DNA of 27,004 nucleotides from CAZVIJ01 sp964626735 (GTDB taxonomy: Bacteria > Patescibacteriota > Dojkabacteria > JAOAGR01): contig CAZVIJ010000022.1 of assembly GCA_964626735.1 (NCBI GenBank), positions 1 through 27,004 on the forward strand, read 5' to 3'. Under the pieces are notes generated by a model, which was not told the origin of the DNA, ran no database searches, and saw nothing but the letters and a program-made list of their open reading frames with translations. Shown one piece after another: positions 6,479-13,810 of the stretch (within the stretch, counting starts at the first letter, position 1; every line of letters starts with the position of its first letter). A program made the position numbers and the translations under genes.

Positions 6479-7240
6479 ATGAACAGGTCACAAATTATTA
6501 AATCCGACCAGGAGCTTGCGATTATGCGTGAAGGAGGCAAGATATTGGCCGAAATCGTTGAGATTCTGAAAAAAGAGGTTGTCGAAGGGAATACGTCTTT
6601 TGAAGTCGATAAGTACGCAAACTTCTTATGCAAACGATTCAACGTAAAGCCAGCTTTTTTGGGTTATAGGGGGTTCAAGTACACGATTTGCTCCAACCTG
6701 AATTCGATTGTTGTCCACGGGTATGCCACCAAGGATAAGTTTAAGAGCGGTGATATATTCGGGTTAGACATGGGCATTATTCATCACGGCCTCTATCTCG
6801 ATATGTCCTATACGGTGCCCGTCGGCGATATCTCCCCTGAGGTGAAGGAATTTCTTGATAAGACGCATCAGTCCATGATGGGAGGAATCAAGGCGGCTAA
6901 AGCAGGAAATACGCTTGGCGACATCGCAGTTAGCATGCGAGGTAATCTACTCTCTGATAGCTTTTCCCTGATGGAAGATTTCGTGGGGCATGGTATTGGC
7001 CATAATTTGCACGAATACCCGGACGTGCACGCGCTGCATTTGAACGCCGGCGAGGGACTCAAGCTGGAAAAGGGGATGGTTTTGGCTATCGAGGCAATAT
7101 CGGTCATGGGGCCCACAAACGCCTACGACGTGGCTGCGGACGGCTGGACAGTATACACGAAGGGAAAGAAATACCTTTCGGCCCTCTATGAACATACGGT
7201 CATTGTAGGGGATGATCCGGAGATTATTACCATACTGTAA
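6479..7240 (+). CDS. map: Methionine aminopeptidase, type I
   Basis: Removes the initiator methionine from nascent proteins; a dinuclear metal enzyme. The 253-residue length and all active-site residues match type I MAP. H80 lies in VVHG, metal ligands are D97 (GLDMG), D108 (YLDMS), H171 (GHGIGH), E205 (AIEA) and E238 (YEHT), with spacing almost identical to the E. coli enzyme. Next to secY is its usual place, but the adk gene that often separates them is absent. There is no Shine-Dalgarno; a terminator hairpin ends at the start codon, so expression may depend on read-through. Confidence 0.97.
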   Translation: MNRSQIIKSDQELAIMREGGKILAEIVEILKKEVVEGNTSFEVDKYANFLCKRFNVKPAFLGYRGFKYTICSNLNSIVVHGYATKDKFKSGDIFGLDMGIIHHGLYLDMSYTVPVGDISPEVKEFLDKTHQSMMGGIKAAKAGNTLGDIAVSMRGNLLSDSFSLMEDFVGHGIGHNLHEYPDVHALHLNAGEGLKLEKGMVLAIEAISVMGPTNAYDVAADGWTVYTKGKKYLSALYEHTVIVGDDPEIITIL

Positions 7241-7411
7241 TAAGCCCACTGTACCGCCGAAATCCTTGAATAAGCCTCTCTCTTGCCATTATTAGCCCTA
7301 TCAGGTATACTTCCCATAGAAGTTTTATACGGAAGGTGTAGCTTTTTCAAGCGATGATATCTTCTGAACCCAGTTTTGGCCGATTCTAGACGTCGGGCAA
7401 GTCTTATAATG

Positions 7412-7440
7412 TTGCTTAAATAGGCACTTTTCTGTATAAT
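7412..7440 (+). promoter_or_regulatory. Candidate promoter for infA-rpmJ-rpsM block
   Basis: TATAAT at 7435-7440 has TTGCTT at 7412-7417, a half-match to TTGACA, with exactly 17 bp between them. The infA ATG at 7454 is 13 nt beyond the -10 box, so the predicted mRNA would have a leader of only about 6-7 nt without a Shine-Dalgarno. It sits in the 213-base gap after map, in which I see no gene. A second TATAAT at 7405-7410 has no convincing -35. Confidence 0.6.
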
Positions 7441-7453
7441 TCCCAGCAGTTAC

Positions 7454-7675
7454 ATGACAACGGATAAGGTTATACTTGACGGTATTATAAAGGAGTGTTT
7501 GCGCGGAACCGAGTTCCTGGTCGAGATCGATATCAATGGTACGAAGAAGAACATCGTTGGTTACATATCGGGCAAAATGCGTAAGCATTACATTAAGGTC
7601 GGTTTTGGTGATAAAGTTAAGATCGAGCTCAGTAAATACGATTTAAATCGTGGAAGAATAATTAAAAGAGTATGA
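7454..7675 (+). CDS. infA: Translation initiation factor IF-1
   Basis: IF-1 is a small OB-fold protein that binds the 30S A site during initiation. The 73-residue product has the usual length and recognisable segments: ILDGIIKECLRGTEFLVEI, VGYISGKMRKHYIKVGFGDKV and the ending DLNRGRIIKR. Its TGA stop overlaps the rpmJ start by four bases (ATGA at 7672-7675), implying translational coupling. The TGA here and at the end of the methyltransferase shows that UGA is a normal stop in this organism. Confidence 0.97.
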   Translation: MTTDKVILDGIIKECLRGTEFLVEIDINGTKKNIVGYISGKMRKHYIKVGFGDKVKIELSKYDLNRGRIIKRV

Positions 7676-7830
7676 AATCAAAAACAAGTGTAAAAACTAG
7701 ATGCGAGTTCTGCTACGTCGTAAAACGCGAAGGTGTTTTGCGTGTTTATTGCAGAAGGAATAGGCGTCATAACCAAAGACAATGGAGAGGTTATGCGAAG
7801 AACATCAAACGTACTAAGAAAGCAAGATAA
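7672..7830 (+). CDS. rpmJ: 50S ribosomal protein L36 with C-terminal extension
   Basis: Zinc-binding protein of the large subunit. The 52-residue product begins MKSKTSVKTRCEFC and has the L36 ligand set C11, C14, C27 and H33 followed by NQRQ. Ordinary L36 ends at residue 37-38; here a basic tail of 15 residues (WRGYAKNIKRTKKAR) continues. The gene overlaps the end of infA by four bases and is followed by rpsM after 2 nt, the canonical infA-rpmJ-rpsM order. Confidence 0.95.
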   Translation: MKSKTSVKTRCEFCYVVKREGVLRVYCRRNRRHNQRQWRGYAKNIKRTKKAR

Positions 7831-7832
7831 TA

Positions 7833-8231
7833 ATGGCAACGAACACTAAAATTCTAGGTATCACAATAAGCTCCTCGAAGGGTTTGCTTTATGCGCTTCA
7901 GGACATCTATGGTATCGGCAAAACGACAGCCGGCCAAATTCTCGCTAAGGTTAAAATCGAACCTTCGATGAAAGCAAAGGATCTCAGCGAAGAAGATTTC
8001 AGCAGAGTTCGTGCTGAAGTTGAGTCGGGCGCTTATGTACTCGAAGGAGACTTGAGACAAAAGGTATATCGGGATATTGCCCGATTGAAGACTATCAAGT
8101 CATATCGAGGTATTCGACATAGAGTCGGTTTGCCAGTCCGTGGCCAGAACACCAAGAAAAATGCGCGTACAAGAAAAGGCAAAGTTAAGATTGCGGTAGG
8201 CGGCTTAAATAAACCAGTATCCAAAAAGTAA
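7833..8231 (+). CDS. rpsM: 30S ribosomal protein S13
   Basis: S13 lies in the head of the small subunit and bridges to the large subunit and the P-site tRNA. The 132-residue protein has the helix-turn-helix-like YGIGKTTAGQILAKV segment (about residues 25-39) and the signature SYRGIRHRVGLPVRGQNTKKNARTRKG near the C-terminus. Position after rpmJ and before rpsK is canonical for the alpha operon. No Shine-Dalgarno precedes the ATG. Confidence 0.98.
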   Translation: MATNTKILGITISSSKGLLYALQDIYGIGKTTAGQILAKVKIEPSMKAKDLSEEDFSRVRAEVESGAYVLEGDLRQKVYRDIARLKTIKSYRGIRHRVGLPVRGQNTKKNARTRKGKVKIAVGGLNKPVSKK

Positions 8232-8243
8232 AACGATCTTAGT

Positions 8244-8669
8244 ATGGCAACGAAACAAACAACAACAAAGGCAACAGCAAAGGCTAAAGACGCTGTTAAG
8301 AAGGCTAAGAAGCAGAAGAAGACCATCTCCCGAGGAAGAATCTACCTGTATACCTCATACAACAATACGATCATCACCTTTACCGATGCAAATGGCGATG
8401 TACAAGCATGGAGCAGCGCAGGAATCGTCGGATTCAAGGGTTCCAGGAAAAGTACGCCGTATGCTGGTCAAAAGGCTGCAGAAGATCTCAACAACAAGAT
8501 CGCTAAGTTCAGCCCGCAAGAAGTCGATGTCTACATCGAAGGAGCTGGAGCAGCAAAGCAGCTTGCTCTCAAGGAACTTGCTAACGGCGGTTACAAGATC
8601 TTGAGCTTAATCGACAATACTCCAATCAGAATGGGGGGAACGCCTCCAAGAAAGGCACCGAGAAAATAA
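8244..8669 (+). CDS. rpsK: 30S ribosomal protein S11
   Basis: S11 forms part of the platform of the small subunit next to the Shine-Dalgarno helix. The 141-residue protein opens with a lysine/alanine/threonine-rich stretch of about 30 residues. The core follows with YTSYNNTIITFTDANGDV, WSSAGIVGFKGSRKSTPYA and the late SLIDNTPIRMGGTPPRK. The usual NGCRPPK ending is altered to MGGTPPRK. It lies 12 nt after rpsM and 6 nt before rpsD. Confidence 0.97.
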   Translation: MATKQTTTKATAKAKDAVKKAKKQKKTISRGRIYLYTSYNNTIITFTDANGDVQAWSSAGIVGFKGSRKSTPYAGQKAAEDLNNKIAKFSPQEVDVYIEGAGAAKQLALKELANGGYKILSLIDNTPIRMGGTPPRKAPRK

Positions 8670-8675
8670 CGAGTC

Positions 8676-9293
8676 ATGGCTAGAATTACTAAAAGCAAAA
8701 CCAAATTGTGCAGAAGAGAGCGATATGATCTCTATCCACGCTTGGGTGATCAGTCTCAAGTCAATAAACGACTTGCAAAGAGGACTGCTCCCGGCGAGCA
8801 TCCGATGTTCCCTAGACAGACACCGTATGCGAACCAGTTCCGAGAGAAGCAGAAGGTAAAGAGAATCTACGGCTTGCTTGAAAAGCAATTCGTTCGATTC
8901 TATTCGATTGCTTCAAAGCGAAAAGGCGAGACCGGTTTGGCTCTCCTCCAGCTACTCGAAATGAGACTTGATAACGTTCTTTTCCGTGCAGGAATGGCAA
9001 AGACCCGAGACCAAGCTAGACAATTGGTCAACCACGGTCACGTAGAGGTAAACGGCAAGAAACAGAGTATTCCCTCCTATATTGTCGAAATTGGTGATAA
9101 AATTAGCTTGAAAAGCAATATTTTCGATGCTGAATGGTACGGTGAGGTAAAGAAGCTGAGCGAGAACTATCATGTTCCGGCTTGGTTGGACAGAAAAGAC
9201 GCAAATGCTGTCACGATTACGAACGTTCCGGTACGAGAAGATATTGATCCAGGTATTAACGAACAATATATAGTTGAGTTCTACTCAAAATAA
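8676..9293 (+). CDS. rpsD: 30S ribosomal protein S4
   Basis: S4 nucleates 16S rRNA folding and represses the alpha operon in E. coli. The 205-residue length is normal. The N-terminal domain contains LCRRERYDLYPR but no zinc-binding cysteine set. The C-terminal S4 RNA-binding domain is clear: MRLDNVLFRAGMAKTRDQAR, then QLVNHGHVEVNGKKQSIPSY (about residues 94-135). The gene lies between rpsK and rpoA, the canonical order, with the rpoA ATG 4 nt after its stop. Confidence 0.98.
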   Translation: MARITKSKTKLCRRERYDLYPRLGDQSQVNKRLAKRTAPGEHPMFPRQTPYANQFREKQKVKRIYGLLEKQFVRFYSIASKRKGETGLALLQLLEMRLDNVLFRAGMAKTRDQARQLVNHGHVEVNGKKQSIPSYIVEIGDKISLKSNIFDAEWYGEVKKLSENYHVPAWLDRKDANAVTITNVPVREDIDPGINEQYIVEFYSK

Positions 9294-9297
9294 AAAA

Positions 9298-10047
9298 ATG
9301 TCATCGAGCAAATTAAAAATAGATAAAATTGAATCAAACGATAAGTACGCTAAGTATGAGCTGCTTCCGTTTGAAAGGGGATACGGCAATACATTCGCAG
9401 CTCCTATCCGAAGAATACTCTTATCCTCGATCAAGGGTACCTCAATTACTTCGGTCAAGATCAAGGGTGTTAGCCACGAGTTCTCTACCGTCAAAGGCAT
9501 GAAGGATGACGTACTTAGGTTCGTTCTCAACCTTCAAAATGTCGTCTTCAAACTCGATGGTTCAGACAAGGAAAAGGTAACGCTCAAAGTTCATGGCAAA
9601 GGTGTCGTTACTGCAGGTGAACTTAAGGTTCCCGGAAACGTACAGGTTGTCAACCCGGATCTCGAAATAGCTGAACTTACCGATGACTCTGCTCAGCTGG
9701 ATGTCGAGATCGTTGTAGAAGCCGGCTACGGATTCCAACTCGCAGACAATGAAGTTCGAAATGCATTACCTGGTACCATCCCGACAAACAAGAGCTTTTC
9801 TCCAGTCGAGAAGGTCAACTACAATATCGAATCAACCCGCGTCGCTCAGAGAACCGATTACGAGAAAATCGTTCTCGAGATCTGGACGAACGGCGGCGTA
9901 ACACCTGACGCTGCACTTAAAGAGGCTATGGCTAAGTTCCTTGAAGAACTCACCGACTTGAATCAAGTTGTTCAAGAGTTTGAAGTTGAGGAAGCTGAAG
10001 CTAAGCCAAAGAAATCCAAAGTTAAGGAGGAAGTAGAGAATGAATAA
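9298..10047 (+). CDS. rpoA: DNA-directed RNA polymerase alpha subunit lacking the C-terminal domain
   Basis: The alpha dimer scaffolds assembly of RNA polymerase. The start is taken as ATG 9298, 4 nt after rpsD; an in-frame TTG at 9274 inside rpsD is less likely. The 249-residue protein contains the N-terminal dimerisation and assembly domain, including LLPFERGYGNTFAAPIRRILLSS, LRFVLNLQNV and EKIVLEIWTNGGVTPDAALKEA. It then ends in a short acidic/lysine tail. The C-terminal domain that usually takes the protein to about 310-330 residues, and that binds UP elements and activators, is missing. rplQ overlaps its last 8 bases, so the absence is not caused by a frame change. Confidence 0.95.
   Translation: MSSSKLKIDKIESNDKYAKYELLPFERGYGNTFAAPIRRILLSSIKGTSITSVKIKGVSHEFSTVKGMKDDVLRFVLNLQNVVFKLDGSDKEKVTLKVHGKGVVTAGELKVPGNVQVVNPDLEIAELTDDSAQLDVEIVVEAGYGFQLADNEVRNALPGTIPTNKSFSPVEKVNYNIESTRVAQRTDYEKIVLEIWTNGGVTPDAALKEAMAKFLEELTDLNQVVQEFEVEEAEAKPKKSKVKEEVENE
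10024..10030 (+). promoter_or_regulatory. Strong Shine-Dalgarno for rplQ
   Basis: AAGGAGG at 10024-10030 is a full match to the anti-Shine-Dalgarno complement, 9 nt before the rplQ ATG at 10040, inside the end of rpoA. It stands out because almost all other genes in the window have none, and it shows that the organism's 16S rRNA probably still has a functional anti-Shine-Dalgarno. Confidence 0.75.
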
Positions 10048-10378
10048 GAAAAATAGCGTAAAACATCTAGGAAGACCAACCGACGAACGAAACGCTCTGG
10101 TAAAATCGCAGGTTAAGGATCTGTTGAGCCATGGTTACCTCAAGACCACAAAGTCGAGAGCGAGAGCAATTTCACAAAGAATTGACAGCTTGCTTGCATT
10201 TGTTGAGGAGAAGAACGTGAAGCAAGTAGAGGAATATCTCGGAAAGGGAGAGCTCTGCAACAAGGTCATGAGCCTTCCTACCAACGGAAAGAAATACGGG
10301 TTTACTTCCGTAACGACAATCAAGAACAGGGCTGGAGACAATGCCGAACTGGTTCTCGTCGAATTACTAGTGAAATAA
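10040..10378 (+). CDS. rplQ: 50S ribosomal protein L17
   Basis: L17 lies near the peptide exit tunnel opening. The 112-residue protein shows LGRPTDERNALVKSQVKDLL and YLKTTKSRARAISQRIDSLL, the hallmark N-terminal helices; the C-terminus (AGDNAELVLVELL) matches the family's final strand. It overlaps the end of rpoA by 8 bases and has the only full Shine-Dalgarno seen here, so it can initiate independently of rpoA translation. rplM follows after 2 nt. Confidence 0.97.
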   Translation: MNKKNSVKHLGRPTDERNALVKSQVKDLLSHGYLKTTKSRARAISQRIDSLLAFVEEKNVKQVEEYLGKGELCNKVMSLPTNGKKYGFTSVTTIKNRAGDNAELVLVELLVK

Positions 10379-10380
10379 TC

Positions 10381-10809
10381 ATGAAAACGACATCATTAAA
10401 ACTGAAAGATTTGGACCGAAAATGGTACGTAATCGATTGTACCGATAAGATCATCGGTAGGGTCTCGACTGAGGTCGCAACCATCCTTCAAGGGAAACAC
10501 AAGCCGAACTATGCTCCTAACCTCAACAACGGAGATTCGGTTATCCTCATCAATACATCGAAGATCAGGTGGACTGGCAACAAGGGCACCGACAAGATAT
10601 ACCGAAAGCACACCGGATTCCAAGGCGGTCTCAAGGAGCGAACGTTAGAATGGATGATGCAGAAGAACCCCAATGCAGTTCTCGAGGTCTCGATTTACAA
10701 GATGCTCCCCAAGAACAGGATGCGAGACGTTTATATGGCAAACTTGCACTGCTACACCGGTGCGGAGCACAAACATGAGGCTCAAAAACCAGTATTATTA
10801 GAAATCTAA
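10381..10809 (+). CDS. rplM: 50S ribosomal protein L13
   Basis: L13 is an early assembly protein of the large subunit. The 142-residue length is typical. Clear segments are KWYVIDCTDKIIGRVSTEVA, LQGKHKPNYAPNLNNGDSVI, YRKHTGFQGGLKERTLEWMM and the late KMLPKNRMRDVYMANLHCY. In many bacteria rplM-rpsI is a separate operon; here it follows rplQ by 2 nt and appears fused to the alpha-operon transcript. Confidence 0.98.
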   Translation: MKTTSLKLKDLDRKWYVIDCTDKIIGRVSTEVATILQGKHKPNYAPNLNNGDSVILINTSKIRWTGNKGTDKIYRKHTGFQGGLKERTLEWMMQKNPNAVLEVSIYKMLPKNRMRDVYMANLHCYTGAEHKHEAQKPVLLEI

Positions 10810-10812
10810 CAC

Positions 10813-11229
10813 ATGGCAAAGAAACAAGAAAACACGACGCAAGAAGTTTTGCAATTCGCTATCGGACGAAGGAAGCGAGCAGTCGCTAAAGTTCGAATGT
10901 ACAGCGGCAAAGGCACAAGCATGATCAACGGCAAGAATGTTGAGGAATATGTTCCCTCGAAATCTCACCTTACCGAGTTTATGAAGCCGATGGCCGTCGC
11001 AGGTATGAGCGATGACCATTATTTTACCGCAAAGGTTGTCGGCGGTGGTATCGCAGGTCAGCTCGAAGCAGTACGAATGGGAGTTGCTCGATGCATCGCA
11101 AAGGTTAATGAAGATATGAAGAGCTCAATGCGAAAGAATGGTCTCTTGACCCGTGATTCGCGTGAGAAGGAAAGAAAAAAGGTTTACCACGTACGCGCTC
11201 GAAAGTCTCCACAGTTCTCGAAGCGTTAA
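10813..11229 (+). CDS. rpsI: 30S ribosomal protein S9
   Basis: S9 places its C-terminal tail at the P-site tRNA anticodon stem. The 138-residue protein contains FAIGRRKRAVAKVRMYSGKG near the N-terminus, VVGGGIAGQLEAVRMGVARCI in the middle, and LLTRDSREKERKKVYHVRARKSPQFSKR at the end, including the invariant SKR terminus. It is the last gene of the + strand ribosomal block. A T-rich stretch follows, without a convincing stem. Confidence 0.98.
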   Translation: MAKKQENTTQEVLQFAIGRRKRAVAKVRMYSGKGTSMINGKNVEEYVPSKSHLTEFMKPMAVAGMSDDHYFTAKVVGGGIAGQLEAVRMGVARCIAKVNEDMKSSMRKNGLLTRDSREKERKKVYHVRARKSPQFSKR

Positions 11230-11258
11230 TCGACTTTTGCCGTTGTGGTTTTTTCTGG

Positions 11259-11264
11259 TAGAAT
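11259..11264 (+). promoter_or_regulatory. Possible extended -10 promoter upstream of tRNA-Phe
   Basis: TAGAAT at 11259-11264 is preceded by TGG, an extended -10 arrangement, and TTTGCC at 11236-11241 lies 17 bp upstream as a weak -35. A TATACT at 11288-11293 is a competing -10. Either could drive the two downstream tRNA genes; the call is by eye and tentative. Confidence 0.35.
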
Positions 11265-11293
11265 TCAGAGAATTGTTCTTGAAAAAATATACT

Positions 11294-11318
11294 GTTATCC
11301 CTCAGTTGAGGCGATAAC
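11294..11318 (+). other. Hairpin just upstream of tRNA-Phe
   Basis: GTTATCCCTC (11294-11303), loop AGTT, and GAGG-C-GATAAC (11308-11318) form a 10-bp stem with one bulged C, followed by TTTG. It ends 3 nt before the tRNA 5' end. It may be a weak terminator for the rpsI transcript or a leader structure in the pre-tRNA. Confidence 0.5.
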
Positions 11319-11321
11319 TTT

Positions 11322-11397
11322 GTCGAGGTAGCTCAGTTGGTAGAGCGAGGGACTGAAAATCCCTGCGTCGCGGGTTCAAGTCCCGCCCTTGACACCA
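11322..11397 (+). tRNA. tRNA-Phe (GAA)
   Basis: A complete 76-nt cloverleaf can be folded by eye. The acceptor GTCGAGG pairs with CCTTGAC (one G-U), the D arm is GCTC/GAGC, and the anticodon arm AGGGA-CTGAAAA-TCCCT carries anticodon GAA. The T arm is GCGGG-TTCAAGT-CCCGC, with A as discriminator. The terminal CCA is encoded. It reads UUU and UUC codons. Confidence 0.97.
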
Positions 11398-11419
11398 CAG
11401 ATTGACTTATGTCAATCTG
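11398..11419 (+). terminator. Perfect 9-bp hairpin immediately after tRNA-Phe
   Basis: CAGATTGAC (11398-11406), loop TTAT, and GTCAATCTG (11411-11419) form a perfect stem that begins at the first base after the encoded CCA. No strong T run follows, so it could be a processing or partial termination signal rather than a classic terminator. A second stem, ATTAGTT/AACTAAT, lies at 11440-11463. Confidence 0.5.
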
Positions 11420-11484
11420 GTTCATCGACCTGTTAGACTATTAGTTCTGTAATGGTAACTAATGCAAAAAACGCGGGGGGCCAG

Positions 11485-11513
11485 TTTATTCATAATTAAT
11501 CTGCTGCTATAAT
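11485..11513 (+). promoter_or_regulatory. Candidate promoter for tRNA-Val
   Basis: TATAAT at 11508-11513, with TTTATT at 11485-11490 exactly 17 bp upstream as a weak -35. Initiation would fall near 11520, about 8 nt before the mature tRNA 5' end at 11528. Confidence 0.55.
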
Positions 11514-11527
11514 ATCAAAGTTCGGGA

Positions 11528-11604
11528 GGGTGCTTAGCTCAGCTGGTTAGAGCGTCTCGTTTACACCGAGGATGTCGGGGGTTCGAATCCCTCAGCACCC
11601 ACCA
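11528..11604 (+). tRNA. tRNA-Val (TAC)
   Basis: A complete 77-nt cloverleaf. The acceptor GGGTGCT pairs with AGCACCC and the D arm is GCTC/GAGC. The anticodon arm TCTCG-TTTACAC-CGAGG (one wobble pair) has anticodon TAC, and the T arm is of the GGGGGTTCGAATCCCTC type. The discriminator is A and the CCA is encoded. The 452-base stretch 11230-11681 holds no protein gene, only these two tRNAs and their signals. Confidence 0.96.
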
Positions 11605-11619
11605 CTACACTTTTTCCAG

Positions 11620-11671
11620 AATTGCTTCGCAATTACGTTTTCAATTACGCAAACTTAGCGCTTTTTTTTTT
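11620..11671 (+). terminator. Terminator region after tRNA-Val
   Basis: A 6-bp stem AATTGC-TTC-GCAATT (11620-11634) is followed by a short CGC...GCG pairing and then a run of ten T at 11662-11671. The T run is the strongest part; it would end rightward transcription before the oppositely oriented gene that ends at 11682. Confidence 0.5.
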
Positions 11672-11681
11672 GGCTATTCAC

Positions 11682-12317
11682 TTACTCCTCGGTCTCAGAC
11701 ACGCGAACCAACGCGACGAAATTATTCGGTACTGCAAGGGGAGGGCGCTGCTCAGGTAGAGTATACGAGAAGTTGGTAAGGAGCCATGTCTTTAAATCTT
11801 CGCTTCCCGGAAATGTTTGCCCGCTTAACATGGGCATAAATGTAAGGCCGGTTGAATCGGCGCGAAGATTCAGCCAGGTAGAACTATCGCTTTGTGCTAT
11901 ACGAAGCGAGTAGAGCAGATATTCCGGCAGCATCTCTGGTGCTTCGCCGTATGCCACCATGTTGTAATGTATTCCGAATGATAGTTCGACATCATCGTTT
12001 ATTAAGCTTTTTAGATGATAAGCTTCTCGGTAACCGAGATATCTAACGGCAAATTCGCCGGTATGGCGGTTGCCACCGGAAGGGCCAGAATTTTCTTTCC
12101 ATGCGATAATCGGGTGGCTCAGCTTCGTTCGCTGCCTCAGTTTGATAGATGATCTGCCAGACGTGATATCGAGGATATTACCTTCGAATGTTCCGATGTA
12201 CGGACCGTTGGGAGTTGTCAGACGCAATCGTTCATGGAATTCGTCTATCACGACTTGTCCCAATTGGAGGAAGGTTCGCGTATCGATATCGGGAAACGAA
12301 TCTAAATGTACTGCCAT
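11682..12317 (-). CDS. Hypothetical protein, 211 aa
   Basis: I do not recognise this protein. It has no signal peptide and no membrane helix, and looks like a soluble mixed alpha/beta protein. Segments that could help find relatives are GPYIGTFEGNILDITSGRSS near residues 38-57 and FAVRYLGYREAYHLKSLI. The start is taken at ATG 12317, not the in-frame upstream ATG at 12344, because an extended -10 box ends only 6 nt before 12317 and the longer start would lie upstream of that promoter. It stands alone, convergent with the tRNA block and separated by 80 bases from the cohesin gene upstream. Confidence 0.75.
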   Translation of the reverse strand: MAVHLDSFPDIDTRTFLQLGQVVIDEFHERLRLTTPNGPYIGTFEGNILDITSGRSSIKLRQRTKLSHPIIAWKENSGPSGGNRHTGEFAVRYLGYREAYHLKSLINDDVELSFGIHYNMVAYGEAPEMLPEYLLYSLRIAQSDSSTWLNLRADSTGLTFMPMLSGQTFPGSEDLKTWLLTNFSYTLPEQRPPLAVPNNFVALVRVSETEE

Positions 12318-12323
12318 ACATGA

Positions 12324-12332
12324 AGTATAGCA
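12324..12332 (-). promoter_or_regulatory. Extended -10 promoter, predicted leaderless start
   Basis: On the minus strand TGC-TATACT is followed by exactly 6 bases and then the ATG at 12317. No -35 match is visible at normal spacing. Initiation would fall on or beside the ATG, giving an mRNA with essentially no leader. The same TGC-TATACT plus 6 nt arrangement precedes the gene at 25727. Confidence 0.6.
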
Positions 12333-12397
12333 TTTGCCTGACATGAAAATTTAGTCATGGAGCCCGTGGGATGTGATACTCGGCAGTTTCGCTACGG

Positions 12398-13777
12398 TTA
12401 CTTATCCGCGAAATCTTTAGGTGGCTTCGCCGAAACGTTTTTAGATCCCTTAAGAGGGCTGGTAGCGTTCACATAATCCTGGTAACTGAGCTTCTCTATA
12501 TCTTGGGCGAGCGCCTTGGTCTTAGGGCCATTCTGAGTTTGGTAATACTTCGAGAGCTTTTCGCTTACGGTAATGTTGTTCCAATAGAGATAGGTAACCG
12601 TAAGGGAGTAGATCGTCAAGAGAACAACGGCAATAATGAGAATGAGATCGAGATTAGTCGGCTTTGCCTTGTCTCCGGAACTGGTTCCGTTTGAGTCGTT
12701 GGAAAGTATGATCGGAGTTGCCGACGGGGTTTCTACCCGTGTCGTGTCTGTCTTGAGATCGAGCACGCTGTCAATTGTATTGCCTGCTTTGTCGAGTGCG
12801 GAAACCTTAACCGAGCTGACTCCCTGCTTAACCTTAAGGCCGGATTTCTGCTCGCCGAGATCTTGCCCATCGACGGTAACGGCATATTTCGAAATACCCG
12901 AGAGAGAATCGGACGATGCGAAGTAGAGACTGAAATCTCCGCTAGAAGCATCTTTTATTTTGGTTATCGTAAATGGATCGGGAGCTGCCGTATCGATATT
13001 GAATGCAAAATGGGCTGTCGCGCCCCAGCCGGTATTGTTCTTGCCCTTGATATGGAAATACGTCGAGCCGTCGGGATTGTTTGGATACGATTTAGTCGTT
13101 TCGTTGCCCTCCGCAGTATCGTCTGGGATAGTATCGGGCTTGGTATCCAATGCGTAGCTAAAGGCGGTGACGCCGTCCTGCTTTTCCCAGCTGACCGAGA
13201 TATCCTTTGATTTATACCATTTGCTGAGGTCTGGGTGTGTGGAAGACGTAATCTTCGGAGCAACCGGGACGGGAGCCTGGGGAGGCGTCGTCGGGGTTGG
13301 AGTAGGGGCTACCTTCGAGGTGTACGTAACGGTATTGCTGCCGATTGAGATTTGGGTACCATTGCCGTCGGCTACCGCTAGGTTGCCGGACGCCGAAATC
13401 GTGCCCGTTCCCGGTGTCGAAGGAGCCTTCAGGGTGACGGTAAGCACGGCCTTGTTTGTTGTCGTTGCCCCCAGCAAGCCTCCAGAGTATGAAACTGAAT
13501 TTCCTGATTGCGAAGGCCCGGACACCGTCGTCCACCCGCCCGCCGGTGATGCGCTCACATAGGTCATGTTGTTGAAGCTGACGTTCACGGATACCGCATT
13601 GACCGGGTCGGAGCTTTTAGCGGTTACGGTTACCGTAACGGTTTGCCCGGTAGAGACAGATCCGCCACCGCTGATCGAGAAGTTGCCGGACGCCGCTCGA
13701 GCGGGCTGGAAGAAAAAAATTGACGACAGGGTCGCAATGACCATCAATAGCAGCGAAGTTTTCAGAAAGCGAACCAT
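12398..13777 (-). CDS. Membrane-anchored cohesin-domain surface protein
   Basis: A 459-aa exported protein that likely serves as a surface docking scaffold. Residues about 1-28 are a signal peptide with a hydrophobic core ending at ARA. Residues about 31-155 read as a cohesin-type beta-sandwich: FSISGGGSVSTGQTVTVTV, then VNAVSVNVSFNNMTYVSAS and TISASGNLAVADGNGTQISIGS. A Thr/Pro-rich linker (about 157-172) follows, then two Ig-like modules (about 175-345) ending in AGNT-type motifs. A membrane helix (about 376-398) leads to a basic cytoplasmic tail of about 60 residues. The gene lies 33 nt downstream of the dockerin-bearing protease, so the two are probably co-transcribed. Cohesins bind dockerins, which makes the neighbour the obvious partner. 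Family assignment is by pattern, not alignment. Confidence 0.8.
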   Translation of the reverse strand: MVRFLKTSLLLMVIATLSSIFFFQPARAASGNFSISGGGSVSTGQTVTVTVTAKSSDPVNAVSVNVSFNNMTYVSASPAGGWTTVSGPSQSGNSVSYSGGLLGATTTNKAVLTVTLKAPSTPGTGTISASGNLAVADGNGTQISIGSNTVTYTSKVAPTPTPTTPPQAPVPVAPKITSSTHPDLSKWYKSKDISVSWEKQDGVTAFSYALDTKPDTIPDDTAEGNETTKSYPNNPDGSTYFHIKGKNNTGWGATAHFAFNIDTAAPDPFTITKIKDASSGDFSLYFASSDSLSGISKYAVTVDGQDLGEQKSGLKVKQGVSSVKVSALDKAGNTIDSVLDLKTDTTRVETPSATPIILSNDSNGTSSGDKAKPTNLDLILIIAVVLLTIYSLTVTYLYWNNITVSEKLSKYYQTQNGPKTKALAQDIEKLSYQDYVNATSPLKGSKNVSAKPPKDFADK

Positions 13778-13810
13778 TATTGTTTATACTTTAATATTTT
13801 CGGCGGTCAT

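Noticed and set aside
9274..9297. Earlier TTG start for rpoA inside rpsD
   Set aside because: The ATG at 9298 is closer to the normal family N-terminus and needs no overlap.
11240..11260. Rho-independent terminator directly after rpsI based on the T run at 11249-11254
   Set aside because: No stable stem precedes the T run; only CC/GG pairing is possible.
12388..12400. CGCTACGGTT shared by 12390 and 24652 as a dispersed repeat
   Set aside because: A ten-base match in different structural contexts is compatible with chance in 27 kb.
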